Assembly (NCBI RefSeq): GCF_001458735.1
Contig: NZ_CZQA01000001.1
Location: forward strand, 310,001-374,000
Length of the DNA stretch: 64,000 bases
From: Candidatus Nitrospira nitrosa
Lineage (GTDB): Bacteria; Nitrospirota; Nitrospiria; Nitrospirales; Nitrospiraceae
Direction: 5' to 3'
A program made the position numbers and the translations under genes. This document shows positions 45,754-54,297 of the stretch, piece after piece. Numbering within the stretch: the first letter of the stretch is position 1; every line of letters begins with the position of its first letter. The notes under the pieces are model-generated. The model did no database searches and had not been told where the DNA came from. It saw only the letters and a list, made by a program, of their open reading frames with translations.

Positions 45754-46493
45754 TACCCACTCCCCAGCCCTTGCGCTTTTTCACGGACAGCGGGATTGAA
45801 GTTCCCGCAGTAACGGCTGAGCAGATGCGTGATGTGGACCACATCGCCGGTGAAGAGACTGGGCCCAACCTGTTCCAAATGATGGAGAACGCCGGGCGCA
45901 ATCTGGCACTGCTCGCCATTGCAGTGCTCGGCGACGTGTGGAGCAAGGCAACCATCGTCGTGCTGACCGATAGCGGAGGCAATGGCGGCGGAGGAATCTG
46001 TGCCGCCCGTCATCTGGCCAATCATGGAATCAATGTCCGGCTCTGTATTGCGGAACCGGACTGTCTTGAGGAGGTTCCGGCGTTTCAGCGGAAGATCTTC
46101 CAGTCGACGAACGGAGAAGAGATCGCGAGGGACTCCTTGGGTGGTGAGCGGGCCGATCTCATTATCGATGCTCTCATCGGGTACGGACTCCGCTCTGCGC
46201 CTCGAAATCCGGTCGCGAAGCTGATTCACTGGGCGAACGGCACAGGAACGCCGATTTTGGCGCTGGATGTTCCCTCCGGATTGGACGCCACGACCGGCCA
46301 AACGCCTGGTGAGTGCATCAGGCCCCACTGGACCATGACCTTGGCTCTGCCAAAAACAGGCCTACTGCCTCAGCGAACAGGACAGCTCTTCCTGGCCGAC
46401 ATCGGCATTCCCGAGCAGACGTATCGTCGTCTGGGATTGTCGTACGTCAATCCGTTCGCAAAGAGTTTCTGGATCCCGTTGATCTGCCGATAG
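45750..46493 (+). CDS. nnrE: NAD(P)H-hydrate epimerase, stand-alone YjeF_N domain
   Basis: YjeF N-terminal domain: VTAEQMRDVDHIAGEE, LFQMMENAGRNLA, VLTDSGGNGGGGICAARHLA (nucleotide loop), DALIGYGL, LALDVPSGLDATTG. 247 aa; it lacks the ADP-dependent dehydratase domain (NnrD) that many bacterial versions carry in the same chain. Repairs the R epimer of NADHX/NADPHX. Translation is probably coupled to the 21-aa peptide. Confidence 0.88.
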   Translation: MIPTPQPLRFFTDSGIEVPAVTAEQMRDVDHIAGEETGPNLFQMMENAGRNLALLAIAVLGDVWSKATIVVLTDSGGNGGGGICAARHLANHGINVRLCIAEPDCLEEVPAFQRKIFQSTNGEEIARDSLGGERADLIIDALIGYGLRSAPRNPVAKLIHWANGTGTPILALDVPSGLDATTGQTPGECIRPHWTMTLALPKTGLLPQRTGQLFLADIGIPEQTYRRLGLSYVNPFAKSFWIPLICR

Positions 46494-46539
46494 TGATTCA
46501 CCCTCGCCGGACACGGCTCAATCCTGACAACGCCTGTTC

Positions 46540-46555
46540 TGTAAGACACGTAACA
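46540..46555 (+). promoter_or_regulatory. Weak CRP-type palindrome upstream of pagL
   Basis: CTGTAA-GACACG-TAACAG fits the TGTRA-N6-TYACA pattern with one mismatch. A TAACAT (46578-46583) lies at the spacing expected for a -10 in a class II promoter. The site is ~110 bases before pagL. Confidence 0.35.
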
Positions 46556-46666
46556 GACCAGCAGTATGCCTGTGCCGTAACATGCCATCTCCAATGGAGG
46601 ATGATACACACGCTCGAATGGGTATACGTCAGGAGTACCACATTGAATGGCGCAAGGAGCTGAATA

Positions 46667-47320
46667 ATGCTAAGTACTGAGCGAGCTCGACCGATCGGCT
46701 ATTTTGTATCGTTCTTGGCCTTCGTACTCGTCATACTCTGGGTCGAGGTCAGTGGAGCGAGAGCGCAATCCTCCTTCGAGGCTGGCGATCGGCTGTCGAA
46801 AGGCACGGTCGAACTCGGCGGGACGCTGGGATATGCGCAGGGCACGACCGTAGTTGGAAACGGCCCCTCCGCGAATCGCAGCGCCGTTTTTGTGATGCCG
46901 CGTCTTGGTGTGGTCTTGACCGATCCCTTGGGGAACAGTTGGTGGAAAGGCAACGTCGAACTCCTCGTTCAACCGGTGTTTGCACGCTTTATCGAACCGT
47001 TTGCGGCAGAAGCGGCAGGAGGGTCGTTCCTCCTGAAATATAATTTTCTGTCGTTCGGGCGATGGGTGCCGTTCTGGGACGCCGGCGCGGGTATGATCTG
47101 GACCAATCTCGCTCCGCGAATCCCTGAGCAAAGCACGCAGTTCGAATTTGTGTTGGAAACCGGACCCGGTGTGCATTATTTTGCGACCGATCGTATGATC
47201 TGGACTATGGGCGTACGGTTGCACCACATTTCGAACTCCAATCTCGGCGACCGAAATACCGGGGTCAACGGAATACTGCCCTATATTGGGCTTTCATTCT
47301 TCACACCCGGGTTCTTTTGA
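46667..47320 (+). CDS. pagL: Lipid A 3-O-deacylase family protein (PagL/acyloxyacyl hydrolase)
   Basis: 217 aa with signal peptide (cut near GARAQ) and an outer-membrane beta-barrel pattern. The C-terminal motif RLHHISNSNLGDRNTGVN carries the catalytic His-x-Ser pair typical of PagL, and the chain ends in a Phe. It removes the 3-position acyl chain of lipid A, remodelling the outer membrane under stress. No strong ribosome site at ATG 46667. A TVP38 gene follows 16 bases later. Confidence 0.85.
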   Translation: MLSTERARPIGYFVSFLAFVLVILWVEVSGARAQSSFEAGDRLSKGTVELGGTLGYAQGTTVVGNGPSANRSAVFVMPRLGVVLTDPLGNSWWKGNVELLVQPVFARFIEPFAAEAAGGSFLLKYNFLSFGRWVPFWDAGAGMIWTNLAPRIPEQSTQFEFVLETGPGVHYFATDRMIWTMGVRLHHISNSNLGDRNTGVNGILPYIGLSFFTPGFF

Positions 47321-47336
47321 TAGATCGAAAGACGGT

Positions 47337-48113
47337 ATGGCGGCCACAGGAACCGGCTGGATCAAACTTGGCGTACTGCTCGCCGTTCTGATCGGCGCGT
47401 ACGCAGCGGCATCCAGGTTTGATCTTGGAGAACTGCGGAAACCTGAACAGATAACCGACCATCTGCGCGCAGCCGGCCCCTTCGGCCCGATCCTGTTTAT
47501 GACGCTGATGGCGACCGCCGTCGTCATCAGCCCCATCCCTAGTCTACCCTTGGATTTGGCCGCAGGAGCGACATTCGGCGTGACCCTTGGAACGATCTAT
47601 GCCGTCACCGGTGCGGAGATTGGAGCCATCCTCAGTTTTCTTATCGGTCGAGCTCTGGGACGGGAGGCCATGACTCGGATCTTTCGAACCGAAATCAGTT
47701 TTTGCGAGCGCTGTTCGGATCGGCACTTGGCCATCTTCGTATTCTTGTCTCGATTGATCCCACTGTTTTCTTTTGACCTCATCAGTTACGGCGCGGGGTT
47801 GACGAACATGTCACTGAAGGCCTTTGCCCTGGCGACGCTGCTGGGAATGATTGTTCCCACCTACGCGCTGACGTACGCGGGTAGCACCGTAATCTCCGGG
47901 GAGTGGCTGTTGATCGTACTGGGGCTGACCATGGTGGCCATGCTCCTGCTCGTCCCAAAGTTGGTCACCCGGTATCCTACCGCTCGTTGGGTTCGTCTTC
48001 TGCGAGGTGATATGCCGGTCGCAACGCCGCTCCATATTTCTCCTACACAGCCGGTAACTTCCGGTCCCGACAGTTCCTCTCGATGCGACTCCTGCGGGCG
48101 ACCATTGAGCTAA
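47337..48113 (+). CDS. TVP38/TMEM64 family membrane protein (258 aa)
   Basis: Six or so helices with the DedA/VTT-type core: ISPIPSLPLDLAAGATFGVTLGTIYAVTGAEIGA, FLIGRALGRE, FLSRLIPLFSFDLISYGAGL. ATG 47337, 16 bases after pagL. The C-terminus (SRCDSCGRPLS) is a short CxxC tail unusual for the family, possibly metal-binding. The family is linked to lipid scrambling. Neighbouring pagL suggests envelope remodelling (inference). Confidence 0.85.
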   Translation: MAATGTGWIKLGVLLAVLIGAYAAASRFDLGELRKPEQITDHLRAAGPFGPILFMTLMATAVVISPIPSLPLDLAAGATFGVTLGTIYAVTGAEIGAILSFLIGRALGREAMTRIFRTEISFCERCSDRHLAIFVFLSRLIPLFSFDLISYGAGLTNMSLKAFALATLLGMIVPTYALTYAGSTVISGEWLLIVLGLTMVAMLLLVPKLVTRYPTARWVRLLRGDMPVATPLHISPTQPVTSGPDSSSRCDSCGRPLS

Positions 48114-48290
48114 AGTGATCAACGGTCATTGTTCCTGCTCCATCCGATAGTCCCGACTGTGCTCGTCCCCGTCGGCACTCCCCGCTCCGCCAGCCGGGCA
48201 GTCCTCATAGTCATCTGCTTAGCGAGCATGGGCACCATCCACCTCGACTCGGACACCGGGCCTTACCCTTGGTGAAATCTCTTGCTGGTT

Positions 48291-48306
48291 GTGAGGTGGC
48301 TTACAG
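48291..48306 (+). promoter_or_regulatory. CRP-type operator (TGTGA-N6-TTACA)
   Basis: TGTGA-GGTGGC-TTACA, flanked by G. Located 77 bases before the DUF2934 start. A TATCTT at 48311 follows directly, so the site would overlap the -35 of a promoter using it; repression is as likely as activation here. Confidence 0.6.
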
Positions 48307-48382
48307 TCGTATCTTGAAAAAGCTGGCAAAAGGACGGACAAGCGGGAACAACCTGGCCATCTCACAGAAAGAGGGAGGGGTT

Positions 48383-48583
48383 ATGGGCAAAGAGAAACAA
48401 GCAGTCAAGAAAGAGAACCCGTCCGTGACGGACCCCGAGATCGTACAAGATGAAATCCGTGCGCTAGCTTACCAGCTCTTCTGTGAGGGCGGGTGCGGAC
48501 ACGGGCGTGATGTTGAGCATTGGGTGGAAGCCGAGCGACGAGTGCTTGAACGGTACGAGAGCAAGACACCGCCTCGTGGCTAG
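48383..48583 (+). CDS. DUF2934 small protein, 66 aa
   Basis: ATG 48383 after GAGGGAGGGG. Core IRALAYQLFCEGGCGHGRDVEHWVEAERRVL is the DUF2934 helical motif (A-Y-x-L-x-E...G...H-x-x-D/E-x-W-x-A-E). Lys/Glu-rich N-terminus. Small cytoplasmic protein of unknown role. Has a CRP-type site upstream and converges on the Crp/Fnr gene. Confidence 0.8.
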   Translation: MGKEKQAVKKENPSVTDPEIVQDEIRALAYQLFCEGGCGHGRDVEHWVEAERRVLERYESKTPPRG

Positions 48584-48638
48584 CCCGTTGTCCGCCGCTG
48601 ACACGTTTGTCCGTAGGAGATAGAAGTGGGGCTTAGGG

Positions 48639-49340
48639 TTACGCGAAGACCCGTGATAACCCTTTTTCATCGACGATGGTAATGGTACGACCATCGAGCC
48701 GAACCAGACCGTCGTCACGGAATTGTCCCAGGGTACTACTCACCGTTTCGCGACTGCAGCCGATCAGGTTTGCCATCTCCTGGTGGGTCAACTTGGCCTT
48801 CAGGCGTATGCCGGTGGCCTCTTTCACGCCGTCGCTCTTGCTGAGTTCGACAAGCAGATGAGCCAAACGCGCCGGCACGTCACGAAAAACGAGATCTTCG
48901 ACGCGGCTCTGGATTTTCCTCAGCCGTAGGCCGATGAGCTTGGTGAGCTTCACTGTCACGTTCGGATGCATCGCGAGATACTGATCGAAGTCTTTTCGAG
49001 GGATCACACAGATCAGTGTGTCATCGAGCGTCTCCGCAGATGTCGAGCGAGGAGCGTCTTCCAACACCTCCAGCTCACCGAACACTTCGCCCGGCTCCAG
49101 GATGTCGAATGTGACCTCTTTGCCGCTGGGCGCGCTATTGGCAATTTTGACACGCCCTTTTTTCAGAAGGTATACGTTGCTGCTTGGATCACCGGGAAGG
49201 TAGAGAGGCTGGCGCTTTTTGACCTCTTCCATGCGTGTAATCTTCTCCATTTCCTGCATTTCAGATGGAGAGATCCCGTCGAACAAGCGAATATGCTTGA
49301 GGTACCACAGCTTATTCGTGGAGGAAGAAGGCTGTTCCAT
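48639..49340 (-). CDS. Crp/Fnr family transcription regulator (CRP-like recognition helix)
   Basis: 233 aa. Cyclic-nucleotide-binding domain with FGELEVLEDAPRSTSAETL (Gly-Glu-Leu and Arg-Ser/Thr positions of the CRP phosphate-binding cassette retained), a dimer helix (VKLTKLIGLRLRKIQSR), and an HTH THQEMANLIGCSRETVSSTLGQF. The recognition helix has the Arg-Glu pair that E. coli CRP uses to read TGTGA. No N-terminal Cys cluster, so not an oxygen-sensing Fnr. AGGAG precedes ATG 49340 (GTG 49343 is alternative). Four matching operators lie within 8 kb. Confidence 0.9.
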   Translation of the reverse strand: MEQPSSSTNKLWYLKHIRLFDGISPSEMQEMEKITRMEEVKKRQPLYLPGDPSSNVYLLKKGRVKIANSAPSGKEVTFDILEPGEVFGELEVLEDAPRSTSAETLDDTLICVIPRKDFDQYLAMHPNVTVKLTKLIGLRLRKIQSRVEDLVFRDVPARLAHLLVELSKSDGVKEATGIRLKAKLTHQEMANLIGCSRETVSSTLGQFRDDGLVRLDGRTITIVDEKGLSRVFA

Positions 49341-49529
49341 CACATCTCCTGTCGGTTCAGAACGTCAATCTAGAGATTTCTCCCTTATAAGGCAATAGAT
49401 CGCCTGATGGGAGGTTCTTGCAGTTGGACGGTCTTTCCCAAGCGGGCGCTGTCATCTCACCGACATATCCGTGAAATAACTCCAAAATCACGGTTGGTTA
49501 TAGGTTTTTCCTCCTGGCTGGCTTCTAAC

Positions 49530-49545
49530 TGTGAACTGGCTCACA
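49530..49545 (+). promoter_or_regulatory. CRP-type operator (perfect TGTGA-N6-TCACA)
   Basis: CTGTGA-ACTGGC-TCACAG is an exact consensus CRP palindrome in the divergent region between the Crp/Fnr gene and the TVP38 gene. TATCGT at 49567-49572 is placed as the -10 of a class II promoter (site centre near -41.5), giving a start at ~49579. The site could also autoregulate the Crp/Fnr gene. Confidence 0.7.
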
Positions 49546-49665
49546 GAACTTCAGCGGTGAGTGGGTTATCGTGACATCATGTTGAGAGAAGATGATTCCA
49601 GAACACCTGCGCCGCAACCGAATCTCTACCTGGTTTCACCCAGCTACACGAAGGGAGCCCAACCG

Positions 49666-50448
49666 ATGGAAACACCGTGCGCGGACGGACCTCAGCCTCA
49701 GATTGAGACACACGATCCGATCCCTCCTTTGGACCAGGATACGCCATCCTCCACGTCCACGAAGGCGCATCTGTCTGGCAAGGTGATCCTCGCGCTGGTA
49801 ATCGGACTGGCGATCGGCGCCTTCTTTTATTTCGATCTTGGGCGGTTCTTATCGTTGGACGCCCTCAAGGACAATCGCGATCATCTCCTGGCGTTTACGG
49901 AGGCCAACTATGTCGCGGCGGTTGGTGTCTTCATTGCCGCTTATGCGATCGTCACCGGCTTGTCCTTACCGGGTGCGGTCATTCTCACGCTCGCCGGAGG
50001 TTTCACGTTCGGTGCCGTCCTGGGAACAGTATTCGTGAATCTCGGGGCAACGACCGGCGCAACCCTCGCGTTTTTCACCGCACGGTATGTGTTGCGGGAC
50101 ACCGTGGAGCGAAAGTTTGGGACATCGCTGAAACCGTTCCAAGAAGGCTTCACCAAGAACGCCTTCAGTTACCTGCTGACGTTGCGACTGATTCCGCTCT
50201 TTCCGTTCTTCGTGGTCAATCTGGTCTCCGGCCTGACCCGCGTGCGCGCGGGAACGTACATTGGAGCTACGGCGCTCGGCATCATTCCTGGATCCTTCGT
50301 GTACGCCTATGCGGGACGCCAACTCGGCACCATCAACTCCCTCAAAGAAATCGCATCGCCGAATGTGATCGGGGCCTTTGTCCTTTTAGGACTGCTCGCG
50401 CTCATCCCGGTCGTCTACAAGCGGTTTGCAGCCAAACCAGCGTCATGA
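49666..50448 (+). CDS. TVP38/TMEM64 family membrane protein (260 aa)
   Basis: Cytoplasmic Pro/Thr-rich N-terminus, then helices with SLPGAVILTLAGGFTFGAVLGTVFVNLGATTGA, LTLRLIPLFPFFVVNLVSGL and GIIPGSFVYAYAGRQLG, the family core. ATG 49666 with AAGGGAG upstream is chosen because the predicted promoter start (~49579) excludes the in-frame GTG at 49561. It is followed by a disulfide reductase gene, a combination seen in several bacteria. Second TVP38 gene in 2.5 kb, only distantly similar to the first. Confidence 0.87.
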   Translation: METPCADGPQPQIETHDPIPPLDQDTPSSTSTKAHLSGKVILALVIGLAIGAFFYFDLGRFLSLDALKDNRDHLLAFTEANYVAAVGVFIAAYAIVTGLSLPGAVILTLAGGFTFGAVLGTVFVNLGATTGATLAFFTARYVLRDTVERKFGTSLKPFQEGFTKNAFSYLLTLRLIPLFPFFVVNLVSGLTRVRAGTYIGATALGIIPGSFVYAYAGRQLGTINSLKEIASPNVIGAFVLLGLLALIPVVYKRFAAKPAS

Positions 50449-50493
50449 ATGCGTCTTCGAGTAACGATTGACAAGAAAGGATGCTACGCAATA

Positions 50494-52074
50494 ATGAAGC
50501 CTCTACCAGGGATCGTCGAAATGAGTACGCACGAGCAGTCGTTGGTTCTTCCCAATGACGAGTACAACCAGCAACTCATCGCCAACGTGCATCCTCCCGA
50601 TTGGGTCAACCCGGAGCCGACCGGTCGCTACAACATCGTGGTCATCGGAGCCGGCACGGCGGGACTGATCACGGCGGTCGTGGCCGCAAGCCTGGGCGCC
50701 AAAGTGGCCCTGATTGAAAAGCATTTGATGGGTGGGGACTGTCTCAATGTCGGCTGTGTTCCCTCGAAAGGCATGATCCGCGCGGCCAGAGCCTGGGCCG
50801 ATCTGCGACGCGCCAAGGAGTTCGGGCTCGAGATTCCGGCCGGCGTGACGTACGATTTCGGCGCCGTCATGGCGCGCATGAGGAAGTTACGTGCGCGGAT
50901 CAGTCAGAACGATTCCGCGCATCGATATGCCAAATTGGGCGTAGACATCTATATCGGCAACGGCCATTTCGTCGGAAACGATCGTATCCACGTCGCGGGA
51001 CCATCTGGTGATCGGACCTTGACCTTTGCGAAAGCGGCGATCTGCACCGGCGCACGAGCTTCGGCTCCTCCAACACCCGGGTTGCAGAAAGCCGGGTACC
51101 TCACGAACGAAACGGTCTTTTCATTGACGGAGTTGCCACAGCGCATCGGAGTGATCGGAGCCGGTCCCATCGGATGCGAGTTGGCTCAATCGTTTGCCCG
51201 CTTTGGAAGTCAGGTCTATTTAGTCGAGGCTGCACATGGCATCATGCCGAACGAGGACCGCGATGCGGCGGAGATCGTCGAGCAACAGATTGCGCGTGAT
51301 GGGGTGAAGCTACTGTGCTGTGGGAAACACCTGCAAGTCGAGAAGACCGAAGGTGGCAAGCGCCTGACGGTCGGGTCGCACGGCGGTCAGTACGATGTGA
51401 CGGTGGATGAACTCCTCGTCGCAATCGGGCGAACCCCGAATGTGGAGGGAATCGGATTGGAGACGGCGGGAGTCGCCTATGACAAGAACGGGATCACGGT
51501 GACTACCCGATTGCAGACGACGAATCCCAAGATCTTCGCGGCAGGCGATGTGTGTTCGCGGTACAAATTTACGCACGCCGCCGATGCCATGGCGCAGATC
51601 GTCATTCAGAATGCGTTGTTTCCACATCCCTTCGGCTTGGGCTATGCGAATGTCGATTCATTGATCATGCCCTGGTGCACGTTCACGGAGCCGGAAGTCG
51701 CCCATGTCGGGATGTACGAGCGGGATGCCAAGGGAAAAGGGATCGAAGTCGAGACCTATACCTACAAACTGGACGAGGTCGATCGAGCGATCCTGGACGG
51801 AGAAGACGAAGGCTTTGCCCGAGTTCACATCGAAAAGGGGACCGATACGATCCTCGGCGCCACGATCGTGGCACATCATGCCGGCGAGATGATCGGCGAA
51901 TTTGCCGTCGCCATGAAGGCGGGAGCCGGGGCGAAGACAATCGCGGCCACCATCCATCCCTATCCCACCCAAGCTGAAGTGAACAAAAAGGTGGTAAACC
52001 TCTGGCGCAAGGCGCATTTCACGCAGAGAACCAAAGATCTCTTACTCAAATTGTTTGCCTGGATGCGGCGATAG
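50494..52074 (+). CDS. FAD/NAD(P)-linked disulfide oxidoreductase (Lpd/MerA-like), about 526 aa
   Basis: FAD motif VVIGAGTAGLITAVVAA, redox pair GGDCLNVGCVPSKG, NAD motif IGVIGAGPIGCELAQSFARFG, FAD end IFAAGDVC, and the C-terminal HPYPTQAE with the His-Glu dyad of dihydrolipoamide dehydrogenase-type enzymes. It has no NMerA domain and no C-terminal Cys pair, so it is not a true mercuric reductase. A ~40-residue N-terminal extension precedes the fold. Start at ATG 50494, or 50521. Co-directional with TVP38, suggesting a membrane-linked redox function. Confidence 0.88.
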   Translation: MKPLPGIVEMSTHEQSLVLPNDEYNQQLIANVHPPDWVNPEPTGRYNIVVIGAGTAGLITAVVAASLGAKVALIEKHLMGGDCLNVGCVPSKGMIRAARAWADLRRAKEFGLEIPAGVTYDFGAVMARMRKLRARISQNDSAHRYAKLGVDIYIGNGHFVGNDRIHVAGPSGDRTLTFAKAAICTGARASAPPTPGLQKAGYLTNETVFSLTELPQRIGVIGAGPIGCELAQSFARFGSQVYLVEAAHGIMPNEDRDAAEIVEQQIARDGVKLLCCGKHLQVEKTEGGKRLTVGSHGGQYDVTVDELLVAIGRTPNVEGIGLETAGVAYDKNGITVTTRLQTTNPKIFAAGDVCSRYKFTHAADAMAQIVIQNALFPHPFGLGYANVDSLIMPWCTFTEPEVAHVGMYERDAKGKGIEVETYTYKLDEVDRAILDGEDEGFARVHIEKGTDTILGATIVAHHAGEMIGEFAVAMKAGAGAKTIAATIHPYPTQAEVNKKVVNLWRKAHFTQRTKDLLLKLFAWMRR

Positions 52075-52130
52075 CGCGGCGCATCATGAACAACAATGTT
52101 TCACCTCTTCACTTGAAAAGGATCCAACCC

Positions 52131-52901
52131 ATGACAGCGTCTCATTCTTCCATGATCGTCGGTCTCGCATCGTGCCTGTTGGTCGGAATCATCCTCGGAG
52201 ATCCGGCCCGGCTCCAAGCCGGATCTCCTCCCACCATCGAAGTCGGCGCCTTTTCGACCGCTGCGCCGGATGGACCATGGCCGGACGGCTGGAAGCCGCT
52301 CACGTTCCAAAAAATTGCTCAGCATACGACGTACCAGCTCGTGAAAGACGGTGATCGCGTGGTCGTCAAGGCCGCCAGTCAGGCCTCCTCGTCCGGATAT
52401 ACAAAAGAAATCCTGATCGATCCGAAGGAATACCCCATCATCCAATGGCAGTGGAAAGTTTCCAATATCCTAAAAGCCGGCAACGTGGCAAAAAAAGACG
52501 GCGATGATTACCCGGCCCGCATCTACGTCACCTTCCAATACGACAGTGCGAAAGTCGGCCTCTTCGGCAAGGCGAAGTACGAAGCGGCCAAGCTGATCTA
52601 TGGGCGCTATCCACCGCTCGGCGCGCTCAATTATATCTGGGAAAGTCGGGCCCCGGTGGGAACGGCGGTGCCCAACCCCTACACTGAACAGGTACACATG
52701 ATTGTCGTGGAAAGCGGACCAGCCAAGCTGAACACCTGGATGACGGAAGAGCGCAACGTCTATGAAGACTACAAGCTCGCGTTTGGGGAAGAGCCGCCCA
52801 TGATCTCCGGGATCGCCATCATGACGGATACCGACAACACCGGCGAGTCGGCCACCGCTTATTACGGGGATATCATACTCAAGAAGCAAACCAGACCCTG
52901 A
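52131..52901 (+). CDS. DUF3047 exported protein (256 aa)
   Basis: AAAAGGATCC before ATG 52131; signal peptide ending near LQAGS. The body follows DUF3047: WPDGWKPLTFQKI, VVKAASQASSSGY, PIIQWQWKVSNI, DDYPARIYVTF, NYIWES, TDTDNTGESATAYYGDI. A periplasmic jelly-roll-like beta-sandwich of unknown role. Ends convergent to the bufferin cluster. Confidence 0.88.
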   Translation: MTASHSSMIVGLASCLLVGIILGDPARLQAGSPPTIEVGAFSTAAPDGPWPDGWKPLTFQKIAQHTTYQLVKDGDRVVVKAASQASSSGYTKEILIDPKEYPIIQWQWKVSNILKAGNVAKKDGDDYPARIYVTFQYDSAKVGLFGKAKYEAAKLIYGRYPPLGALNYIWESRAPVGTAVPNPYTEQVHMIVVESGPAKLNTWMTEERNVYEDYKLAFGEEPPMISGIAIMTDTDNTGESATAYYGDIILKKQTRP

Positions 52902-52993
52902 CTCGAATCTGCGTTTTATCGTTCCTCCTGCGGTGAGCCCTCGCCAGAGTCATGATCGGAACTCCTTCGCCCACCGTATGTACCTGCTCTCCC

Positions 52994-53527
52994 CTACCTT
53001 CCGCCAAGGACAGGATGTGAGGCCCCATCTCCCTCGGCAATGCGTGTCGAGTGCCTTCGTCGAATCAGATACTCCGCAAGGGAATCGGCCGATAAGCGGC
53101 CAGACCCGTGCAGGACGAAATACAGGAACAACACCCCCACATAGAACGCTTCTTGGAGCGCGGCTTCGGATACCTGTCCATACGAGATCGAGGCGACGAT
53201 GTTGAGGCCGAACAGCGCCAGGGCCGCCCACCGGCCCGCCAGGCCGACTGCCAACAGGCACGATCCGCCTAATTCAACCGCCGTCGTTACGTAAGCGGCC
53301 ATCTCCGGCGGCAGCAGCGGCACATCGTAGACCATGGTGAAGAGCATCACTGTCGACATCCAACTGGAGAGTTTGACCATCCCGCCTTTCCAAAAGATAT
53401 GCGCCAGATACAGACGCACGGATAGGTCGAACAGCGGAATCAAGGCCTCCAGCCCCCAGACCAATCGGTGGTATATGGGAATGACCCGATCGAGGGCGCG
53501 AGTCAACAAGCCGGTGCCGCGTGTCAT
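52994..53527 (-). CDS. DoxX family membrane protein of bufferin cluster (BufD/GigT-like)
   Basis: 177 aa, four helices, DoxX signature (DLSVRLYLAHIFWKGGMVKL..., ELGGSCLLAVGLAGRWAALAL). Its start overlaps the DUF2063 stop (ATGA). In gig/bufferin operons DoxX is the last gene, as here. Cytoplasmic membrane; thought to support maturation or redox steps of the peptide, role not proven. Confidence 0.87.
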   Translation of the reverse strand: MTRGTGLLTRALDRVIPIYHRLVWGLEALIPLFDLSVRLYLAHIFWKGGMVKLSSWMSTVMLFTMVYDVPLLPPEMAAYVTTAVELGGSCLLAVGLAGRWAALALFGLNIVASISYGQVSEAALQEAFYVGVLFLYFVLHGSGRLSADSLAEYLIRRRHSTRIAEGDGASHPVLGGR

Positions 53528-54297
53528 GTGCGCCCCTCCGTGGAGACCCCCCTGAGCAGGTTCAACTCTAGAATGGAGGCCAAAAACCTGGAGAAATCGA
53601 ACTCGGAATCGTATTCCATGGCGATCTGCTCCACTTCAGCGACCGACTTCCGGTCGGCCATGGCGTCCAGCAATCGGAAGTCGAGCGCCGCGAGAGCGGT
53701 CACGTGAATATTCCCTCTGGCTCTTGTGACGACCACGTCGGTCTCCTCATCTGGGAGTGGCCGATCAGCGACCATCGTGGTGGGATCGTCCGATTGCAGT
53801 GCATGCCATAGGTGATGGACCGGCATGGACAAGCGTACCAGTCGCACGGCCGTGTTGAGATGAAACGTTACGCGTGACGGATCGGCCGATGCCACCGCGC
53901 TGAGTTGGTCGGGGACGAGCGGCGGCGAGTCGGAAGCCTGATACACCTCGTGGCAGGCCCACTCCAATCGGGCGAGTTCAATGAGCAGACGTGGACTTCC
54001 GAGTTGAAAGAGGAACAGCGGAAGATGCCGCCCATACGCGAACAGATCGCCGCTCGTCGAGGGAAACCGCTTCAGATAGCCGCGTGCGAACACTTTGAAA
54101 TAGCGATCACCGACCAACCGATGGAGGACTGGATACGTAATCGTCAGTGCCTGCACGTAGTTGTTTCGAATCAATCGACGGTAGAGGGCTAAACTTCGCC
54201 ACGAGGACCCAGCCTGTATCGACGTGATGGTCGGCAAGCTTTTCCCTTCAACAATGGCTGCGGCGAACGCACTCTGTAACTCATGCAGTCGTGGCAT
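53524..54297 (-). CDS. DUF2063 MNIO-partner protein (BufC/GigB-like), 257 aa
   Basis: Opens with MPRLHELQSAFAAAI and contains YRRLIRNNYVQALTITYPVLHRLVGDRYF, the typical DUF2063 'putative DNA-binding' N-terminal domain, followed by a C-terminal alpha/beta domain with a winged-helix-like end (EVEQIAMEYDSEFDFSRFLASILELNLLRG). Known work on MNIO RiPPs treats this protein as the partner that presents precursor to the MNIO enzyme; the DNA-binding label is historical. Overlaps DUF692 by 17 bases and DoxX by 4. Confidence 0.88.
   Translation of the reverse strand: MPRLHELQSAFAAAIVEGKSLPTITSIQAGSSWRSLALYRRLIRNNYVQALTITYPVLHRLVGDRYFKVFARGYLKRFPSTSGDLFAYGRHLPLFLFQLGSPRLLIELARLEWACHEVYQASDSPPLVPDQLSAVASADPSRVTFHLNTAVRLVRLSMPVHHLWHALQSDDPTTMVADRPLPDEETDVVVTRARGNIHVTALAALDFRLLDAMADRKSVAEVEQIAMEYDSEFDFSRFLASILELNLLRGVSTEGRT

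Noticed and set aside
50494-52074. Mercuric reductase (merA)
   Set aside because: No NMerA domain or C-terminal Cys pair, and the Lpd-type His-Glu dyad is present; no other mer genes nearby.
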